Source: DATBGZ01 sp036557785
GTDB taxonomy: Bacteria > Actinomycetota > Actinomycetes > Mycobacteriales > Micromonosporaceae
Assembly (NCBI GenBank): GCA_036557785.1
Contig: DATBGZ010000068.1
Span: forward strand, 46,528-110,527
Length of the DNA: 64,000 nt
Direction: 5' to 3'
Numbering within the stretch: the stretch's first letter is position 1; every line of letters begins with the position of its first letter. The notes beneath the pieces were generated by a model. It saw nothing but the letters and a program-made list of their open reading frames with translations, had not been told where the DNA came from and did no database searches. Of this stretch, positions 1 through 8,009 are shown piece by piece. Both the position numbers and the translations under genes were made by a program.

Positions 1-530
1 CTGGCAACGTCGCGCGCGGCGGCATCGTCGAGCTCCCGTTCGGGGTGACCCTGCGCGAGCTGGTCGAGGACTGGGGCGGCGGAACCCGGTCGGGCCGCCC
101 GGTACGCGCCGTCCAGGTCGGCGGACCACTGGGTGCCTACGTGGCACCGCATCAGCTCGACACCCCCATGGACTACGAGGAGTTCGCGGGCATCGAGGCG
201 ATGGTGGGCCATGGTGGCATCGTGGTCTTCGATGACACCGTGGACATGGCGCGGATGGCCCGGTTCGCGTTCGAGTTCTGCAGCGTGGAGTCCTGCGGGA
301 AGTGCACGCCGTGCCGGCTCGGCTCGGCACGCGGCGTCGACGTGATGGACGAGGTGCTGGCCGGCCGCAACGTCGAGGCCAACCTCACCCTCATCAATGA
401 TCTGTGCGAGACGATGACGAAGGGGTCGCTGTGCGCCATGGGTGGCCTGACCCCGATGCCCGTGCGCAGCGCACTGCGGCACTGGCCCGAGGATTTCGAG
501 AAGCGCGCGCAACGCGAAGAGGTGCGGTGA
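1..530 (+). CDS. fdsB: NAD-dependent formate dehydrogenase, NADH-binding beta subunit (FdsB/NuoF-like), 3' part
   Basis: The gene is cut by the window edge; the open frame runs from base 3 and 175 residues are visible. It is the C-terminal part of a NuoF-type flavoprotein subunit, which passes electrons between formate dehydrogenase and NAD+ through FMN and a 4Fe-4S cluster. The cluster-binding motif ESCGKCTPCR is seen about two thirds of the way along, followed by a further Cys (LCETM) as in NuoF. Its TGA stop overlaps the ATG of the next gene (GTGATGA), so the two are translationally coupled. The Fds assignment rather than respiratory complex I rests on the fdsA, fdsD, mobA and fdhD neighbours. 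Confidence 0.9.
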   Translation, partial: GNVARGGIVELPFGVTLRELVEDWGGGTRSGRPVRAVQVGGPLGAYVAPHQLDTPMDYEEFAGIEAMVGHGGIVVFDDTVDMARMARFAFEFCSVESCGKCTPCRLGSARGVDVMDEVLAGRNVEANLTLINDLCETMTKGSLCAMGGLTPMPVRSALRHWPEDFEKRAQREEVR

Positions 531-3370
531 TGACGGCGGATATCTACACCCCAGAGCGGGATCTCGGCACCCCTGCGGGGCATGGCGATGCCACCCTGCA
601 CGTCACGATCGACGGCGCCACGGTCGATGTCCCGGCCGGCACGTCCGTGATGCGGGCGGCCGCACTGGCCGGGAGGAGTGTGCCGAAGCTCTGCGCCACC
701 GACACGCTGGCGCCGTTCGGCTCCTGTCGGATGTGCCTGGTCGAGGTGGACGGCGTGCGTGGCACGCCCGCATCCTGCACGACGCCGTGCACCGACGGGA
801 TGGTCGTGACCACGCACTCCGACGAGCTGGCCCGGCTGCGGCGCGGGGTCATGGAGCTCTACCTCACCGACCACCCGGCCGACTGCGCCGGCTGCGCGCG
901 CGGCAACTGTGAGATGCAGTCGCTGGCGGCGACGGTGGGCGTGGCCGAGATCCGCTATCCGCGCCGTGAGCCGGCCCGCCAGCACGCGCCCTACGACGAG
1001 ACCAACCCGTACTTCGCCTACGACCCGGCCGCGTGCATCGTCTGCTCGCGCTGCGTGCGGGCATGCAGCGAGACCCAGGGCACGTTCGCGCTCACGATCG
1101 CGGGCCGTGGCAACGGGTCGGTCGTGACCCCCGGTGGCACCGACTTCTTCTCCTCGGAGTGCGTCTCGTGCGGCGCGTGCGTGCAGGCGTGCCCGACCTC
1201 GGCGCTGACCGAGAAGAGCGTCATCCAGCTCGGCATGCCGACCCGGGTCGTCGAGACGACATGCGCCTACTGCGGGGTCGGCTGCACGTTCCGCGCGGAG
1301 GTCTCCGACCACGGCGGCGATACCCGGGTGGTCCGGATGATTCCGAGCAAGGCGGGTGGCGCGAACGAGGGCCATTCGTGCGTGAAGGGACGCTTCGCGT
1401 ACGGCTACGCCCACCACCCCGACCGGCAACTGCACCCGATGGTGCGGGAGTCGATCGACGACGAGTGGCGGGTGGTGAGCTGGGAGGAGGCCATCGCGAC
1501 GGTCGCCTCGGGGTTCAAGGCGATCCAGGCGAAGTACGGCGTCGGCGCGATCGGCGGCATCACCTCCTCGCGCTGCACTGACGAGGAGGTCTACGTCGTC
1601 CAGCAGATGGTGCGCGCGGGCTTCGGCAACAACAACGTCGACACGTGCGCGCGGGTCTGCCATTCACCGACCGGGTACGGCCTGAAGCAGACCTTCGGCA
1701 CCTCGGCCGGCACTCAGGACTTCGCCTCTGTCGCCGATGCCGATGTGATCCTGCTGATCGGGGCGAATCCCACCGACGCCCATCCGGTCTTCGCATCCCG
1801 GATGAAGCGGCGGCTGCGTGAGGGCGCGCGGCTGATCGTGGCCGACCCGCGCCGCATCGACCTGGTTCGCACCCCGCACGTCGAGGCGGCCTACCACCTT
1901 CCCCTGCAGCCGGGAACCAACGTCGCCTTCGTCAACGCCATGGCCCACGTCGCCGTCACCGAGGGCCTCCATGACGAGGCGTTCCTGCGCGAGCGATGCG
2001 AGAACGTCGATGGCTATCTCGCCTTCATCTCGGACCCCCAGCACTCGCCTGAGGCGGTCGAGGTGATCACCGGCGTCCCCGCGGCGCAGTTGCGTGAGGC
2101 GGCCCGGCTCTACGCGAGCGCGCCCAACGCCGCGATCTACTACGGGCTGGGCGTCACCGAGCACAGCCAGGGATCGACGATGGTGATGGGCATGGCGAAC
2201 CTCGCCATGATCACCGGGAATATTGGCCGCCGGGGTGTGGGGGTCAACCCGTTGCGGGGCCAGAACAACGTGCAGGGCTCCTGCGACATGGGCTCCTTCC
2301 CGCACGAGCTGCCCGGCTACCGGCACGTGGCCAACGACGACGTGCGGGGCATCTACGAACAGCGTTGGGGCAGGGCGCTGGACCCCGAGCCGGGCCTGCG
2401 CATCCCGAACATGTTCGACTCCGCCCTCGCCGGCACGTTCCGGGGCGTCTATATCCAGGGCGAGGACCTCGCCCAGTCCGACCCCAATACGCAGCACGTC
2501 GAGGCGGCGCTGCGGGCGATGGACCTGGTCGTCCTGCAGGACCTGTTCCTCAACCAGACCGCGCGGTTCGCGCACGTGTTCCTGCCCGGCACCTCGTTCC
2601 TGGAGAAGGACGGCACCTTCATCAACGCCGAGCGCCGCATCAACCGGGTACGGCCGGTGTTCGCGCCCCTCCAGGGCAAGGACGAATGGCAGATCACCAG
2701 CGAGATCGCGCAGGCGATGGGCTACCCCATGCACTACGACAACGCCGCGCAGATCATGGACGAGATCGCCGCCACCACGCCGACCTTTGCCGGGGTCTCC
2801 TTCGCCACGCTCGACGCGGAGGGTTCGATGCAGTGGCCGGTCAACGCCGCCGCGCCGCACGGTACTCCGACGATGCACGTGAACGAGTTCGTCCGCGGTA
2901 AGGGGAATCTGGTCGAGACGGTCTACGTGCCCACCACGGAGCGCGCCAACCGTCGGTACCCGCTCATCCTCACCACGGGCCGGATCCTGACCCAGTACAA
3001 CGTCGGCGCACAGACCCGGCGGACGGAGAACAACGCCTGGCACCTTGAGGACATCCTCGAGATCCACCCCGCCGATGCCGAGATGCGGGGCATCGCGACC
3101 GGCGACCTGGTCGAGTTGAGCAGCCGGGTCGGGTCCACCACGCTGCGGGCGCACGTGTCGAGCCGGATGCCGCCCGGAGTCGTCTACACCACGTTCCACC
3201 ACCCGGTCACGGGCGCGAACGTAGTCACGACCGAGAACTCCGACTGGGCCACCAACTGCCCTGAGTACAAGGTCACCGCCGTCCAGGTCGGCGTCGCCAA
3301 CGTCCGCCGGGAGACCGACCTCGAGGCGCAGCGCCGGCAGTCCACTGTGGAGTATGCGGGCACGACATGA
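530..3370 (+). CDS. fdsA: NAD-dependent formate dehydrogenase, molybdenum catalytic alpha subunit
   Basis: This 946-residue protein oxidises formate to CO2 at a bis-MGD molybdenum centre. Domain order is clear: a 2Fe-2S ferredoxin domain (Cys55, 66, 69 and about 82), a NuoG-like His/Cys 4Fe-4S segment (HPADCAGCARGNC), two bacterial-ferredoxin 4Fe-4S motifs (CIVCSRCVRAC and CVSCGACVQAC), then the molybdopterin oxidoreductase with its own cluster (CAYCGVGC) and a C-terminal dinucleotide-binding domain. The Mo ligand is a cysteine in VCHSPTG; there is no in-frame TGA, so it is not a selenoprotein. The ATG at 530 overlaps the fdsB stop; an upstream in-frame start inside fdsB is less likely. The gene ends in an ATGA overlap with fdsD. 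Confidence 0.93.
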   Translation: MTADIYTPERDLGTPAGHGDATLHVTIDGATVDVPAGTSVMRAAALAGRSVPKLCATDTLAPFGSCRMCLVEVDGVRGTPASCTTPCTDGMVVTTHSDELARLRRGVMELYLTDHPADCAGCARGNCEMQSLAATVGVAEIRYPRREPARQHAPYDETNPYFAYDPAACIVCSRCVRACSETQGTFALTIAGRGNGSVVTPGGTDFFSSECVSCGACVQACPTSALTEKSVIQLGMPTRVVETTCAYCGVGCTFRAEVSDHGGDTRVVRMIPSKAGGANEGHSCVKGRFAYGYAHHPDRQLHPMVRESIDDEWRVVSWEEAIATVASGFKAIQAKYGVGAIGGITSSRCTDEEVYVVQQMVRAGFGNNNVDTCARVCHSPTGYGLKQTFGTSAGTQDFASVADADVILLIGANPTDAHPVFASRMKRRLREGARLIVADPRRIDLVRTPHVEAAYHLPLQPGTNVAFVNAMAHVAVTEGLHDEAFLRERCENVDGYLAFISDPQHSPEAVEVITGVPAAQLREAARLYASAPNAAIYYGLGVTEHSQGSTMVMGMANLAMITGNIGRRGVGVNPLRGQNNVQGSCDMGSFPHELPGYRHVANDDVRGIYEQRWGRALDPEPGLRIPNMFDSALAGTFRGVYIQGEDLAQSDPNTQHVEAALRAMDLVVLQDLFLNQTARFAHVFLPGTSFLEKDGTFINAERRINRVRPVFAPLQGKDEWQITSEIAQAMGYPMHYDNAAQIMDEIAATTPTFAGVSFATLDAEGSMQWPVNAAAPHGTPTMHVNEFVRGKGNLVETVYVPTTERANRRYPLILTTGRILTQYNVGAQTRRTENNAWHLEDILEIHPADAEMRGIATGDLVELSSRVGSTTLRAHVSSRMPPGVVYTTFHHPVTGANVVTTENSDWATNCPEYKVTAVQVGVANVRRETDLEAQRRQSTVEYAGTT

Positions 3371-3570
3371 CCACCCGACCCGAGGTGCGGATGGGCAACG
3401 ACATCGCCCGTCAGTTCGCGCATCTGTCACACGACCGGGCGACCGCGGCCATCGCGGGGCACCTGCACATGTTCTGGGAGCCCCGCATGATCCGGGCCCT
3501 GCGCGGCGCCGTCGCGGCCGGCGACGACGACGTCGATCCGCTCCTGCGCGACGCCGCCGCGAAGCTGTAG
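3367..3570 (+). CDS. fdsD: Formate dehydrogenase delta subunit
   Basis: A 67-residue protein whose ATG overlaps the fdsA stop (ATGA). Small size, position directly after the alpha subunit, and the segment reading NDIARQFAH followed by HLHMFWEPRM match the FdsD family, which is needed for assembly or activity of soluble NAD-dependent formate dehydrogenases. The precise role is not proven even in studied systems; some members resemble cofactor-binding chaperones. No metal-binding cysteines are present. Translational coupling on both sides suggests production matched to the catalytic subunit. Confidence 0.85.
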   Translation: MTTRPEVRMGNDIARQFAHLSHDRATAAIAGHLHMFWEPRMIRALRGAVAAGDDDVDPLLRDAAAKL

Positions 3571-3572
3571 CG

Positions 3573-4172
3573 GTGGCGGCCTTCGCGGCGGTGGTGCTCG
3601 CCGGCGGTACGGCTCGCCGGCTGGGTGGCCTGGCCAAGCCGGCGCTGCCCATCGGCGGCCGCCCGATGCTCCTGCGGGTCCTCGACGCCGTGCCTGGGGC
3701 GAGCCCGCGCGTCGTGGTCGGCCCGTCCTCACTCGCCGGGCTGCTGCCGGGCGGCGTCCTGCTCACCCGAGAGGAGCCGCCGGACGGTGGTCCCGTCGCC
3801 GGGCTGGCCGCGGGCGTACGGCTCGTGCCCGACGAGGTCGCCCAGGTGGCCGTCCTCTCGTCGGATCTGCCCTTCCTCAGCCCGACCGTCCTGGGTGGAC
3901 TGTGCGCCGCGGTGACCGGTGGGGCCGACGTCGCGGTGCTCGTCGACGACAAGGGCCGGCGCCAGTGGCTGTGTGCCGTGTGGCGCAGGGCCAGCCTGGC
4001 CGGGCGCCTCGCCGCGCTCGGTGAGCCCGGCGGCCTGCCCATGTGGCAGCTCGTCGGGGGCGTGGCGGTACGCGACGTGGCCGGTCGGTCGGATCCACCG
4101 TCGTGGTTCGACTGCGACACCGATGACGATCTTCGACGCGCGGAGGAGTGGGCCGATGCCGACCCTGGATGA
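3573..4172 (+). CDS. mobA: Molybdenum cofactor guanylyltransferase MobA-like
   Basis: A 199-residue NTP-transferase that attaches GMP to molybdopterin, giving the guanine dinucleotide form bound by FdsA. The N-terminal nucleotide-binding signature LAGGTARRLGGLAKP is present, followed by GRPMLLRVLD and later VAVLSSDLPFLSP, which places the Mg-binding Asp after the usual spacing. The GTG at 3573, two bases after the fdsD stop, is chosen because it starts directly ahead of the conserved beta-strand; there is no room for a longer N-terminus. It overlaps the next gene by 17 bases. The position within the formate dehydrogenase operon argues for a dedicated cofactor-supply role. Confidence 0.85.
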   Translation: MAAFAAVVLAGGTARRLGGLAKPALPIGGRPMLLRVLDAVPGASPRVVVGPSSLAGLLPGGVLLTREEPPDGGPVAGLAAGVRLVPDEVAQVAVLSSDLPFLSPTVLGGLCAAVTGGADVAVLVDDKGRRQWLCAVWRRASLAGRLAALGEPGGLPMWQLVGGVAVRDVAGRSDPPSWFDCDTDDDLRRAEEWADADPG

Positions 4173-4389
4173 GTGGAGCTCCCAGATCATCGCGGCGCTC
4201 GGTCTGCCCGCCGGGGCGATCGATCGTGACCTCGTGCTGGACCTGGCCCGCGACGCCGCGCATGGCGTCGCCCGCCCGGCCGCGCCGTTGACCGCGTACC
4301 TCGCCGGTGTCGCGGTGGGACGGGGTGCTGATCCCAGCACGGTCGTCGCCACGATCCGCGCGCTCATGCCGCCGGCCGACGCCGCCTGA
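4156..4389 (+). CDS. DUF6457-type small protein in the molybdenum cofactor operon
   Basis: A 77-residue helical protein starting at an ATG inside the 3' end of mobA. The N-terminal LDEWSSQIIAALGL and the later LDLARDAAHGVARPAAPL are typical of the small actinobacterial DUF6457 family, which is regularly found next to mobA or fused to it. No catalytic residues are recognisable and its biochemical role is unknown to me. Overlap with mobA and the following fdhD point to a function in molybdenum cofactor delivery, which is inference from context only. Confidence 0.75.
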   Translation: MPTLDEWSSQIIAALGLPAGAIDRDLVLDLARDAAHGVARPAAPLTAYLAGVAVGRGADPSTVVATIRALMPPADAA

Positions 4390-4441
4390 CCCGCGGCTGC
4401 GGGCGGCGACAGCGGCCGTTGCGGGGAGGGAGAATCCAGGG

Positions 4442-5287
4442 ATGGGCAGGGTGACGGACCGGCGCTCGGTGGTGCACATCGAGATAGCTCAGGGCGCGGG
4501 CACGACGGTGCGTCGCATGGACGCGCTGACCGGGGAGGAGCCGCTGGAGATCCGGGTCGGCCGGGTGGGCGCTGCCCGATCCCCGCTCGCGGTGACCATG
4601 CGCACGCCAGGCGACGAGCTGGAGCTGGCGCTGGGCTTCCTGCTGACCGAGGGGATCATCACGGACGCGGCCGATGTCGTCACGGCGCAGCTCTGCGCCG
4701 GTGCCGAGACGCCGAACACGTACAACGTCGTGGATGTCGCGCTCGCCGCGGGCGTGCCGGAACCGGCCACCGACCCGGCCCGCAACTTCTACACGACCAG
4801 CTCCTGCGGCATCTGCGGCAAGGCGAGCATCGACGCGGTCCGGACGAGGTCGCACTTCGATGTCGCGGCGGATGACTCTCCTGTGGACGCCAGCGTCCTC
4901 GCCGCCCTGCCCGGCCGGTTGCGTGACCAACAGCGCATCTTCGACAGCACGGGTGGCCTGCACGCGGCGGGTCTGTTCACTGTGGAGGGTGAGTCGGTGT
5001 GCGTGCGGGAGGACGTTGGGCGACACAACGCGGTCGACAAGGTCGTGGGCTGGGCGCTGCGGGAGCACCGGCTGCCGCTGCGCGGGCACGTGCTGGCGGT
5101 GAGCGGCCGGGCAAGCTTCGAGCTGGTGCAGAAGGCGTCGATGGCCGGTATCCCCGTGCTCGCGGCGGTCTCCGCCCCCAGCACGCTCGCCGTGGACCTC
5201 GCCGACGACGCGGGTCTCACGCTTGTGGGGTTCGTCCGCGGGTCTTCGATGAACGTCTACGCCGGCGCCCACCGCGTCCACGCCTGA
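4442..5287 (+). CDS. fdhD: Formate dehydrogenase accessory sulfurtransferase FdhD
   Basis: A 281-residue protein that transfers sulfur from a cysteine desulfurase to the molybdenum cofactor of formate dehydrogenase. The family landmark SSCGICGKASID is present with the CxxC that carries the sulfur, and the C-terminal nucleotide/cofactor-binding part has VREDVGRHNAVDKV and VSGRASFELVQKA. The ATG at 4442 follows a GGGGAGGGAG purine run. It is the last gene of the formate dehydrogenase unit. Its 3' end overlaps the convergent DUF4192 gene by about 71 bases, so antisense interference between transcripts is possible. Confidence 0.93.
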   Translation: MGRVTDRRSVVHIEIAQGAGTTVRRMDALTGEEPLEIRVGRVGAARSPLAVTMRTPGDELELALGFLLTEGIITDAADVVTAQLCAGAETPNTYNVVDVALAAGVPEPATDPARNFYTTSSCGICGKASIDAVRTRSHFDVAADDSPVDASVLAALPGRLRDQQRIFDSTGGLHAAGLFTVEGESVCVREDVGRHNAVDKVVGWALREHRLPLRGHVLAVSGRASFELVQKASMAGIPVLAAVSAPSTLAVDLADDAGLTLVGFVRGSSMNVYAGAHRVHA

Positions 5288-6302
5288 CCTCGGTGTCCGG
5301 GAACCCGTCCAGCGCCGAGGGCGGTAGACCGAGCGCGATCGCCTCCCGGAGCATGCCGGCCATCCGGTACCGCGGGTCGATGTCGAGCGCCCGCTCCAGC
5401 GCCAGCCGGGCGATCCCGCCATCGCCACAGCGCCAGGCCGAGAATGCGAACAGGCTGGCCGGCGCCGGAACGAGGTCCTCCTCGGCGCGGTGCAGCACCT
5501 CCTGCCACAGGGCGCGGTGGTGGAGCAACGCCATGCCGGAGCCGCGGATCAGACTCCACGCGATGTCGCGGATTGCGATCGACTGCAGCAGGACCGACAG
5601 CCAGGCGACCTGCTCGTCGCTGGGCGGCGTGCCGTGCAACTGGCGGTCCAGTGCCTCAGCGATGGCGAGGTTGCCGGAGTTCAGCAGCGAGGCCTCGGCC
5701 TGGTCCTCATCGTCGGAGCGGGAGATCAGGCGGAGCAGGCGCTCGTGCGCGGTGGCTGTGGCCGCCCGGATCGACTCGCGAGCCGGGCCGGTCACCGGCC
5801 GGATCTGTCCTTCGTACTCGGCGCGATTCCGCCACGCCACCCGGCCCGCCAGCGTCCAGGCCGCCGCCACCTCGCTGGTCTCGGTCTCGTACGGCGTGCC
5901 GTTCGGCGAGCAGCAGCGCGGGTTGACGCAGACGTACGACCAGTAGCGGCGGCCGTCCGCACGCAGCGCCTCGAGCACCCTGACGCCAGCGTCACGGTAA
6001 GCATCGATCAGCGCGGTCATCATGGGCGTCACGCGTTGGTCACTGCCGTATCCGACGAGCAGCAGGCGACGGCAGCCCTGGCGTAGCAGCACCTCGATGA
6101 GGTACGCGACCTGGTCGGGGTCCGGTTCCCTGCCCTCGGGTGGCAGGTCGTCGCGCGCGGTGAAGGTGACCCGCTGGTCGCACATACCGAGCACGACGAT
6201 GCTGTCGCTCGGGTGGTACCCGACCAGGAACGGAATCGTGGCGAGTACGTCCGGCGGCGCGGATAGGCGTACCCGTGGCGCAGTCCCCCGTGTGAGTGTC
6301 AT
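5217..6302 (-). CDS. DUF4192 domain-containing protein
   Basis: A protein of 361 residues matching the actinobacterial DUF4192 family: the N-terminal block reads RVRLSAPPDVLATIPFLVGYHPSDSI and is followed by alternating beta strands and helices, with a typical FSAWRCGDGGIARLALERAL repeat-like helical segment before the end. The C-terminus is a basic tail (RRGRGGRRRRRSSK). No catalytic motif is recognisable and the function is unknown. I chose the ATG at 6302 because it lies 7 nt downstream of a CAGGCT -10 box with a TTGAGT -35 box at 17-bp spacing, implying a leaderless transcript. An in-frame start 36 bases upstream exists. Confidence 0.75.
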   Translation of the reverse strand: MTLTRGTAPRVRLSAPPDVLATIPFLVGYHPSDSIVVLGMCDQRVTFTARDDLPPEGREPDPDQVAYLIEVLLRQGCRRLLLVGYGSDQRVTPMMTALIDAYRDAGVRVLEALRADGRRYWSYVCVNPRCCSPNGTPYETETSEVAAAWTLAGRVAWRNRAEYEGQIRPVTGPARESIRAATATAHERLLRLISRSDDEDQAEASLLNSGNLAIAEALDRQLHGTPPSDEQVAWLSVLLQSIAIRDIAWSLIRGSGMALLHHRALWQEVLHRAEEDLVPAPASLFAFSAWRCGDGGIARLALERALDIDPRYRMAGMLREAIALGLPPSALDGFPDTEVRRGRGGRRRRRSSKTRGRTPQA

Positions 6303-6309
6303 GGCGCAC

Positions 6310-6338
6310 AGCCTGCCGACGGGCCGGGGGAGACTCAA
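6310..6338 (-). promoter_or_regulatory. Predicted leaderless promoter of the DUF4192 gene
   Basis: On the minus strand TTGAGT (6333-6338) and CAGGCT (6310-6315) are separated by 17 bp, and the ATG at 6302 lies 7 nt after the -10 box. There is no Shine-Dalgarno sequence, consistent with transcription starting at the start codon. Confidence 0.5.
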
Positions 6339-6354
6339 GTACTTGTTTCAAACC

Positions 6355-6363
6355 TGTGGATAA
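6355..6363 (-). promoter_or_regulatory. Single perfect DnaA box (TTATCCACA)
   Basis: The nonamer TTATCCACA reads on the minus strand in the short gap between the DUF4192 gene and the GNAT gene. A related CTGTGGAC follows at 6373. A single box in a divergent/convergent gap may be a DnaA titration or regulatory site; one 9-mer could also occur by chance, though AT-rich nonamers are rare in this genome. Confidence 0.35.
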
Positions 6364-6395
6364 CTGAACCGCCTGTGGACGGACCGGTGCGTGGC

Positions 6396-6971
6396 TCAGC
6401 TGTGAAACCGCAGGTCGTAGAGTTCGAGCGGCTCCTCGTGACCGCCGGAGCGCCCCGAACGGGTGAGTGCATAGGCGAGCGTCACGCTCGACACCGATCC
6501 GAACCCTGCTGCCCGGAGGCTGCGCAGGGCCGCGTGGTCGCGCGCCGACGGGGAGATGGTGAGCAGCGACAGCCCCCGCCTGCGGGCCTCAGCCGCGACG
6601 GTGGTGAGCAGGGCCCGGCCGATGCCCCGGCCCCGCTGGTCCCGGGTCACCACGACGGGGTCCACGGCGCCGGCACGACCGTCCAGGCGCAGCCCCACGA
6701 AGCCGACCACGCCGTCGCGGTCCGAGTGCGCGACCCAGATCCCCGACAGGTCGAGCCTGGTCAGGTACTCCTCGAACCCGACGCCACCGTCGTCCGCTCC
6801 GTCGGCTCGCCCGTAGAGCTCACCCCGGTGCTCGACGAGCTCAGCCCAGAGCCGGCGGCACGCGTTGTGGTCGGCCGGGCGGTACGGCCGGACCGTGATG
6901 CCGGGCGGACTCTGCCCCGGGCCACGCGCAGGTGCGCCGAGGGGCGGACTCTGCCCCGGTCCGTGGGTCAT
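6396..6971 (-). CDS. GNAT family N-acetyltransferase
   Basis: A 191-residue acetyltransferase. The GNAT fold is seen in VRPYRPADHNACRRLW (beta1-alpha1), the VVGFVGLRL strand, and the acetyl-CoA pyrophosphate loop RDQRGRGIGRALL (Q/RxxGxG/A motif A), ending in a typical LRSLRAAGFGSVSSVTL. The substrate cannot be inferred. The first 24 residues are an in-frame duplication of GPGQSPP, encoded by an 18-bp direct repeat, so the functional protein may begin near ITVRPYRP and the start is uncertain. The gene is divergent from the kinase-like gene at 7071. Confidence 0.8.
   Translation of the reverse strand: MTHGPGQSPPLGAPARGPGQSPPGITVRPYRPADHNACRRLWAELVEHRGELYGRADGADDGGVGFEEYLTRLDLSGIWVAHSDRDGVVGFVGLRLDGRAGAVDPVVVTRDQRGRGIGRALLTTVAAEARRRGLSLLTISPSARDHAALRSLRAAGFGSVSSVTLAYALTRSGRSGGHEEPLELYDLRFHS
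6903..6959. repeat. 18-bp direct repeat at the 5' end of the GNAT gene
   Basis: GGGCGGACTCTGCCCCGG occurs at 6903-6920 and again at 6942-6959, 39 bp (13 codons) apart. Each copy also contains an imperfect inverted repeat (GGGC...GCCC). It may be slippage-prone coding sequence or paired regulator sites near the divergent starts. Confidence 0.6.
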
Positions 6972-7070
6972 GTTCTGGATGGTCGCCCTCCCGCCGCGGC
7001 GTGGCAGGCTGATGGACGGCTACCCCGCGAACGAGGGAAGCGAACGGTCGAGCGGGGCGAGGAGGCACGC

Positions 7071-7970
7071 ATGGACCTCAACCACCTGCGCGTCCATCCG
7101 GAGCGGCTGCCGGTCTACCTGTTCCATCAGCGGATCCGGGAGACGCCGGTCGGAGGCGGCTCGATCTGCCAGGCGAGGCGGCTCACGCTCGAGGACGGCG
7201 AGTCCCTGTTCGCGAAGACTCTCGACGGTGCCGCGCCGGACTTCTTCGCCGCGGAGGCGGCCGGCCTGCGATGGCTCGGCGAGGCCACCGCGGCCGGTGG
7301 TGCACCCGTGCCCGAGGTCATCGTCGCCCTACCCGACCTGCTCGCCCTGGCCTGGGTCGAGCCGGGCGAGCCCTCCGCTGTCGCGGCCGAGCGCTTCGGG
7401 CGCGCGCTGGCTGCCATGCATCGGGCGGGCGCGACAGCGTTCGGCGCGCCCTGGCCGGGATTCATCGGCTCGCTGCCGCAGGACAACACGCCAGCCGGTC
7501 CCACCGCCGGCTGGGCGGAGTGGTTCGCGACCCGGCGCCTGGAGCCGTACCTACGGCTCGCCGTCGACCGTGCCGCGCTCTCGACCAGTGACGCAGCGGC
7601 CGTACGGCGGGTGCTCACCCGGATCGACCGCTACGCACCGCCACCGGAGCCGCCGTCCAGGCTGCACGGCGACCTGTGGCCGGGCAACGTCCACTGGGCG
7701 GCCGACGGGCGGGCGTGGCTCATCGACCCTGCCGCGCACGGCGGCCATCGCGAGACCGACCTTGCCCAGCTCGCCCTGTTCGGTGGGGCACCGCACCTGA
7801 CGAGGATCCTCGCCGCGTACGACGAGGCGTGGCCCCTGCCGCCGGGGTGGCACGACCGGGTACCGCTGCACCAACTGCATCTCCTGCTCGTGCATGCCGC
7901 GCTCTTCGGGGCCGGTTACGCCGGCTCCGTGCGTGACGCGGTCCGGGCGCTGTCGGGGTTTGCCGGGTGA
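7071..7970 (+). CDS. Fructosamine kinase / aminoglycoside phosphotransferase-fold protein
   Basis: A 299-residue protein of the fructosamine/ketosamine-3-kinase type within the APH kinase superfamily. The N-terminal GGGSICQARRLTLEDGESLFAKT supplies the nucleotide lobe with its Lys; the catalytic loop is LHGDLWPGNVHW and the metal-binding DFG-equivalent is LIDPAAHGGHRETDLAQL, both diagnostic for ketosamine kinases, which phosphorylate glycated amines so that they break down. The ATG at 7071 is preceded by GAGGAGG with 6 nt spacing. Length is normal for the family (about 290). It is divergent from the GNAT gene and 39 nt upstream of moaA. Confidence 0.85.
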   Translation: MDLNHLRVHPERLPVYLFHQRIRETPVGGGSICQARRLTLEDGESLFAKTLDGAAPDFFAAEAAGLRWLGEATAAGGAPVPEVIVALPDLLALAWVEPGEPSAVAAERFGRALAAMHRAGATAFGAPWPGFIGSLPQDNTPAGPTAGWAEWFATRRLEPYLRLAVDRAALSTSDAAAVRRVLTRIDRYAPPPEPPSRLHGDLWPGNVHWAADGRAWLIDPAAHGGHRETDLAQLALFGGAPHLTRILAAYDEAWPLPPGWHDRVPLHQLHLLLVHAALFGAGYAGSVRDAVRALSGFAG

Positions 7971-7997
7971 TCGTTGGGGCATGTCGGGTGCGGGCGT

Positions 7998-8003
7998 TAG
8001 GGT
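7998..8003 (+). promoter_or_regulatory. -10 box of a leaderless moaA transcript
   Basis: TAGGGT lies 6 nt before the moaA ATG at 8010 and no Shine-Dalgarno sequence is present. It matches the spacing seen at ten or more other starts in this window. Confidence 0.4.
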
Positions 8004-8009
8004 CGACGG

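Noticed and set aside
530..3370. Selenocysteine-containing formate dehydrogenase
   Set aside because: The Mo-ligand position is an ordinary Cys codon (VCHSPTG) and there is no in-frame TGA or SECIS-like need.
1664..4120. Very long antisense open frame (818 codons) opposite fdsA/mobA, and similar long frames opposite clpB, acyl-CoA dehydrogenase and nrdJ
   Set aside because: These are shadows of real genes caused by GC-rich codon use: composition is extreme in Arg/Ala/Pro/Gly, no domain is recognisable and no ribosome-binding site precedes them.
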